A stretch of DNA of 64,000 bases. Origin: Croceitalea marina. GTDB taxonomy: Bacteria > Bacteroidota > Bacteroidia > Flavobacteriales > Flavobacteriaceae. The position numbers and the translations under genes were made by a program. The notes below the pieces were generated by a model. The model saw only the letters and a list, made by a program, of their open reading frames with translations, did not search any database and had not been told where the DNA came from. Of this stretch, positions 60,505 to 64,000 are shown one piece after another (within the stretch, counting starts at the first letter, position 1; each line of letters opens with the position of its first letter). The stretch spans positions 124,001-188,000 of the forward strand of contig NZ_JBHULB010000017.1 in the NCBI RefSeq assembly GCF_042684265.1, given 5' to 3'.

Positions 60505-62112
60505 TCAAGATGAGCAATTACACAACCTCAGCTTTGTGCCCGGCTTGAGATTGTTGCCCGTAAGACCGTTCCACTTTTTAAGATTATCGATTGAAATTCC
60601 GGGATACTTCCTAGAAATGGTCCAAAGAGAATCTCCGGATTGTACTACATGGATCTTAGAGGGGTCTTTTGGTAATGCCCCAACAGGTTGAGCTGCTGCC
60701 TGTTTTGTTGCAGTACTCGCCACTTTGGTCGTGACCGGCTTTCTGGGATAAATCGTTAGGCGTTGACCGACCCTTAGGTTATTGCTTCGAAGGCCGTTCC
60801 AGCCTTTGATCTGGCTTACCCCTACACCATAGCGTTCGGCTATTTTACCTAGATAATCGCCACTTCTTACTTTGTATCGTACCCTATCATTACTTGTAAT
60901 GAGTTGAGGCAGGGGTTTCTCTACGGTTTCCAATTCTTTTTTGGCATAGGCATAAATAGCCTCCTCATTGTTTACAAACTCGCCAACATGCTTCATTGGC
61001 AAGCGTAAAGTGTATGTTTTGCCTTCAACTTTAGGAATTATATTTAGTTTGTAAGCCGGATTCAAAACCACTAATTCTTCAACCGAAATACCGACCATTT
61101 TTGAAATTTGGTCAAATGTAATCGTGTTCTTTACATGTACAGTATCGGTTTCAAAATAGGCGCGGTCTGCTTTTTTAGCTTTTAGCCCGTGTTCTTCGGC
61201 ATACTCAAAAAGATACATTGTTGCCAAAAAGGCTGGCACATAACCTGCGGTTTCACGAGGTAGGTTCTGTCTAATGTTCCAATAGTTCTTATACCCCCCT
61301 GAACGTCTTATGGCTTTGTTTACATTGCCCGGGCCGGAGTTGTAGGCCGCCAGGGCCAAATCCCAGTCATTGAAAATATCATATAGCTTTTTCAAATATT
61401 TGGCCGCGGCAGTGGTCGAGTTGATAGGGTCACTACGCTCGTCGACATAGCTGCTTACATCTAGCTTGTACATTTTGCCCGTGCCGTACATGAATTGCCA
61501 AAGCCCAGTAGCACCGACCCTAGATTTTGCTTTTGGATCCAATGCAGATTCTACAATGGCCAAGTATTTCACCTCTAAGGGTACATTATAATTATCCAAT
61601 TCTTGTTCAAAAAGCGGAAAGTAGAACTGACTTTTTGTTATCATTCGCTCCATAAGGCCCCGCTTTCTTGAGAGAAAAGACTTGATAACACTTTCTAAGG
61701 AAGGGTTATAGGCAATATTAAAAGGTGTTTTTTCATTAAGCCTTTTTAGACGGGCTTTTAAGGTGTCCGTAGATAATTCGGTTATATCCTCGTCAGCACT
61801 GTTTGGATTGGTTACCTCAGCATACATTTCATTAAAATGCGATGCGTTTTTGTATAGCTCATCCATCCAAAGGCTATCATATCTATAAGCCTCTTCCAGG
61901 TCTTGAAGCTTACTTTGTTCTGATTTATCTTCGACCGCCGGAATATTCAGCACGGTCTTCGCCGTTTCCTTTTCAGCAATGGGTGCTTTTTTCTCAAGAT
62001 TTGCCAAAAGAGAGTCAACTGCTTTAACCGCAGTTGTATCTGTTTGTTGGGCATTCACTGTTATCGCAGTCAAAAACAGTAAGACCCAAAAATGAATTTT
62101 AATTCGTTTCAT
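60505..62112 (-). CDS. Lytic transglycosylase with LysM domains (MltD-type)
   Basis: This protein of about 535 residues starts with a signal peptide (from ATG 62112, MKRIKIHFWVLLF, cleaved near VNAQQ). The SLT domain (about 150-290) has the catalytic Glu in AIVESALDPKAKS, then GATGLWQFM and ALAAYNSGPGNVNKAI. Two clear LysM repeats follow near the C-terminus (KVRSGDYLGKIAERYGV and VVQSGDSLWTISRKYPG), with a weaker third one upstream (about 330-375). It cleaves peptidoglycan glycan strands and binds GlcNAc chains. It has no lipobox Cys in the signal, unlike E. coli MltD. Confidence 0.93.
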   Translation of the reverse strand: MKRIKIHFWVLLFLTAITVNAQQTDTTAVKAVDSLLANLEKKAPIAEKETAKTVLNIPAVEDKSEQSKLQDLEEAYRYDSLWMDELYKNASHFNEMYAEVTNPNSADEDITELSTDTLKARLKRLNEKTPFNIAYNPSLESVIKSFLSRKRGLMERMITKSQFYFPLFEQELDNYNVPLEVKYLAIVESALDPKAKSRVGATGLWQFMYGTGKMYKLDVSSYVDERSDPINSTTAAAKYLKKLYDIFNDWDLALAAYNSGPGNVNKAIRRSGGYKNYWNIRQNLPRETAGYVPAFLATMYLFEYAEEHGLKAKKADRAYFETDTVHVKNTITFDQISKMVGISVEELVVLNPAYKLNIIPKVEGKTYTLRLPMKHVGEFVNNEEAIYAYAKKELETVEKPLPQLITSNDRVRYKVRSGDYLGKIAERYGVGVSQIKGWNGLRSNNLRVGQRLTIYPRKPVTTKVASTATKQAAAQPVGALPKDPSKIHVVQSGDSLWTISRKYPGISIDNLKKWNGLTGNNLKPGTKLRLCNCSS

Positions 62113-62228
62113 TTCGGTCATAGTTTGTTCGGGACTAGCGAAAATGCAGTTTTTTATTGAAAAAATAAAGGATTATGGGCAAAACCATCAAAATTTAGGA
62201 TAAAGTCCGTTAATCGATAAGGTCTTTA

Positions 62229-63419
62229 CTAGCCTAATATTGCGGCGATACCGGGTAGTGTTTTACCCTCTAAACTCTCTAACATTGCCCCGCCACCAGT
62301 AGATACATAACTTACCTTGTCTTCAAAGCCGAATTGTTTTACCGCAGCAACCGAATCTCCACCACCAACAAGTGAAAAAGCCCCATTTTGGGTGGCTTCG
62401 TCAATAGCGTTACCAATGGCAATGGTTCCTTTTGCAAAACTTTCCATCTCAAAAACACCAACAGGGCCGTTCCATAATATCGTTTTTGACTTTAGAATCA
62501 CTTCTTTAAAGTTTTCTAATGTGGCCGGCCCGGCATCTAAACCTTGCCAACCATCTGCGATAGTGTCTACAGGGCTAATCTGAGTATTTGCGTTGGCGTC
62601 GAACGCATCGGCCGCTATAACATCGACGGGCAAATGGACTTCTACCCCTTTTTCGGCGGCCTGTTTTAGAATGTCAAGCGCTAATTCCATTTTATCATCT
62701 TCACAAATAGAATCACCCACTTTTCCGCCTTTCGCTTTTACAAAAGTATAGGTCATTCCCCCTCCAATAATTAGGTGGTCTACTTTGTCCAATATATTTT
62801 CGATAATGGTAATTTTAGAAGACACCTTAGCGCCACCCAAAATTGCAGTAACCGGTTTTTCGCCAGTGGCCATTACCTTTTCGATGGCTTTGATTTCTTT
62901 GGCCAATAAATACCCAAAACACTTATTTTCGGCAAAATAATTGGCAACTACCGTTGTTGATGCGTGTGCTCTATGCGCCGTGCCAAAAGCGTCGTTCACA
63001 TACACATCTCCATATTTAGAGAGCTGTTCTGCAAATTCAGCATCGCCATTGGTTTCTTCGCCATAAAAGCGAAGGTTCTCTAACAATAAAATTTCGCCAC
63101 TTTCTAAATTAGCATACGCTTCATCTACTTTTTCACCAACGCAGTCATCGACAAACTTTACTTGTACCCCAATGATATCAGAAACAGTGTTGCAGATATG
63201 GCTCAAAGACATATCCTCGTTCCGCTGTCCTTTTGGCCTGCCTAAATGACTCATTAAAACAGCGCTACCACCATCTTCTAAAATCTTCAAAATTGTAGGC
63301 TTTGCCGCTTCTATTCTACTAGTATCAGTTACATTAAATTCTGCATCTAAGGGAACATTGAAATCTACACGGGTCAGTGCTTTTTTATCTTCAAAATTGA
63401 AATCTTCCAGTGTTTTCAT
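62229..63419 (-). CDS. pgk: Phosphoglycerate kinase
   Basis: This 396-residue glycolytic kinase transfers phosphate from 1,3-bisphosphoglycerate to ADP. The start TLEDFNFEDKKALTRVDFNVP, the MSHLGRPKG block, NDAFGTAHRAHAST, the VTAILGGAKVSSKI segment and GGGDSVAAVKQFG, followed by the C-terminal STGGGAMLESLEGKTLPGI, are canonical. Length is normal. It is transcribed alone. A TACTTTTG motif lies 20 bases upstream of its start. Confidence 0.98.
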   Translation of the reverse strand: MKTLEDFNFEDKKALTRVDFNVPLDAEFNVTDTSRIEAAKPTILKILEDGGSAVLMSHLGRPKGQRNEDMSLSHICNTVSDIIGVQVKFVDDCVGEKVDEAYANLESGEILLLENLRFYGEETNGDAEFAEQLSKYGDVYVNDAFGTAHRAHASTTVVANYFAENKCFGYLLAKEIKAIEKVMATGEKPVTAILGGAKVSSKITIIENILDKVDHLIIGGGMTYTFVKAKGGKVGDSICEDDKMELALDILKQAAEKGVEVHLPVDVIAADAFDANANTQISPVDTIADGWQGLDAGPATLENFKEVILKSKTILWNGPVGVFEMESFAKGTIAIGNAIDEATQNGAFSLVGGGDSVAAVKQFGFEDKVSYVSTGGGAMLESLEGKTLPGIAAILG

Positions 63420-63439
63420 GAGTTACTCGGTTTGAATGC

Positions 63440-63447
63440 CAAAAGTA
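63440..63447 (-). promoter_or_regulatory. Candidate -7 element for pgk (TACTTTTG, minus strand)
   Basis: On the minus strand TACTTTTG fits TAnnTTTG and lies 20 bases before the pgk start. The nearest upstream TTG is 28 bases away, longer than usual. The remaining stretch 63448-63644 shows no gene or other signal that I can support. Confidence 0.4.
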
Positions 63448-63644
63448 AAGATTTCTTTAGGCTTTATGATGTTAGCAAATCACTAAATTTTCTCGTTTTT
63501 GTGGTTTTTTACATACGTTCAATTGAATTCACTTTTTAGCTATTAACAATCCAAAACACTGAAATTGAATGGCTTTTGTTAAAATGAAGAGCCTATTGCC
63601 TTATATTTGATGCTAGCACTTCCCCAACAATCAACCAAAAACCA

Positions 63645-63686
63645 ATGTTTAAATTCTTCTGCGGAATTCAAGAAACCATACTAAGT
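63645..63686 (+). pseudogene. 14-codon remnant of a DUF6090-type gene start
   Basis: From ATG 63645 the frame reads MFKFFCGIQETILS, which matches MLKFFRKIRQNMLS, the start of the intact gene at 63794, at 7 of 14 residues. The leader sequences before the two ATGs are also alike (AACCAAAAACCA and AACCAACTAACCAT). After 14 codons the similarity stops exactly where the palindromic repeat begins. It appears to be the broken start of a duplicate gene copy. Confidence 0.6.
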
Positions 63687-63771
63687 CATTTCGATATGAG
63701 GAATCCCGATAGCTATCGGGAGACGATTGAGAAATCCAGATTTCTCACGTTGGCAAACTCGGTTCGAAATG
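63685..63771. repeat. Flavobacterial palindromic intergenic repeat (REP/MITE-like)
   Basis: The element is bounded by an inverted repeat (CATTTCGA at 63687-63694 and TCGAAATG at 63764-63771). Inside are a perfect 16-bp palindrome CCCGATAGCTATCGGG (63705-63720) and a second hairpin GAGAAAT-CCAG-ATTTCTC (63729-63746, 7-bp stem). I recall elements of this type (GTCATTTCGA ... CCCGATAGCTATCGGG ... TCGAAATGAC) scattered through many flavobacterial genomes. No transposase is nearby. Confidence 0.82.
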
Positions 63772-63793
63772 TCCAAAATAACCAACTAACCAT

Positions 63794-64000
63794 ATGCTAA
63801 AATTCTTTAGAAAAATCCGTCAAAACATGCTTTCAGAAGGTAAAACTACCAAGTACTTTAAATACGCCATTGGCGAAATACTATTGGTTGTCATGGGAAT
63901 CCTTATAGCACTACAAATTAACAACTGGAATGAAAACAGAATAAATTCTAATAAAGAAACTGCGATTTTAGCAAACATTCATAAAGAGTTTCAACAAAAC
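63794..64000 (+). CDS. DUF6090 family membrane protein (cut by window edge)
   Basis: The first 69 codons are visible. MLKFFRKIRQNMLSEGKTT then KYFKYAIGEILLVVMGILIA and LQINNWNENR are the hallmark N-terminus of the DUF6090 family: a basic segment, one membrane helix and a charged continuation. Function is unknown. In Flavobacteria these genes often occur in tandem pairs, and a broken copy of the start lies just upstream beyond a palindromic repeat. The C-terminus lies outside the window. Confidence 0.88.
   Translation, partial: MLKFFRKIRQNMLSEGKTTKYFKYAIGEILLVVMGILIALQINNWNENRINSNKETAILANIHKEFQQN

Overview
The window is about 64 kb of chromosome from a member of the Flavobacteriaceae (Bacteroidota), probably a marine, alga-associated one. 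The reasons are the split ATP synthase locus (atpBEFHAG without atpDC), a PorW/SprE-type lipoprotein of the type IX secretion and gliding machinery, a SusC/SusD pair, many gene families confined to Flavobacteriia (DUF4254, DUF4837, DUF5687, DUF6341, DUF6427, DUF6909, DUF6090; names recalled, not searched), TAnnTTTG-type promoter motifs, and an edge-truncated sulfatase. I saw no rRNA, tRNA, CRISPR array or transposase.

Layout. 1-2.7 kb: a partial sulfatase, then an operon on the minus strand of alpha/beta hydrolase, ECF sigma factor and a membrane protein. 2.7-11.5 kb (minus): porW/sprE, bactofilin, AtpZ-like protein, a 4-TM protein, then atpB-E-F-H-A-G, closed by a clear hairpin terminator. 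11.5-13.8 kb (minus): a two-gene ABC exporter (ATPase plus DUF5687 permease) with its own terminator. 13.9-17.3 kb: a PaaE-like ferredoxin reductase, a hypothetical protein, a patatin-like lipase and a DUF2064 protein. 17.3-25.9 kb (plus): SusC, SusD, a sodium/solute symporter, a phosphoesterase-AhpD-like fusion and the radical SAM protein ArsS. This looks like an uptake-plus-processing locus tied to arsenosugar (or selenosugar) chemistry. 26-30.1 kb: a GT9/DUF4254/DUF6427 operon, a small DUF6341 protein, and purD.

30.2-52 kb (minus) is one large, AT-rich surface-polysaccharide cluster. Reading from upstream it holds rfbBACD (dTDP-L-rhamnose), a Wzz-like protein, and a five-enzyme set (class II aldolase, FGGY kinase, Fe-alcohol dehydrogenase, cytidylyltransferase-like protein and, further on, a CDP-glycerol-type polyol-phosphate transferase). 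Wzx, two Wzy/WaaL-like proteins, two GT4 enzymes, gmd plus an rmd-like reductase (GDP-D-rhamnose), an initiating sugar-phosphate transferase and a UDP-glucuronate decarboxylase complete it. The likely product is a polysaccharide containing rhamnose and perhaps polyol phosphate. A DUF4143 AAA ATPase gene with a perfect 20-bp inverted repeat at its start sits between the last two genes. A decayed copy of the 5' end of the decarboxylase gene lies on its other side, so the ATPase gene looks like an insertion.

52-63.4 kb holds housekeeping and envelope genes: a DUF6909 protein, a GH3-family enzyme, an M23 peptidase, tatA, an OmpA/PD40 protein, a 56-residue membrane protein, a DUF4837 lipoprotein, a LysM lytic transglycosylase and pgk. 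The right edge carries the start of a DUF6090 gene, preceded by a palindromic repeat and a 14-codon remnant of a second copy of that gene.

The points most worth following up are the ArsS/SusCD locus, the possible polyol-phosphate pathway, the AAA ATPase insertion with its duplicated gene start, and a repeat element that has inserted into the signal-peptide region of the SusD gene.
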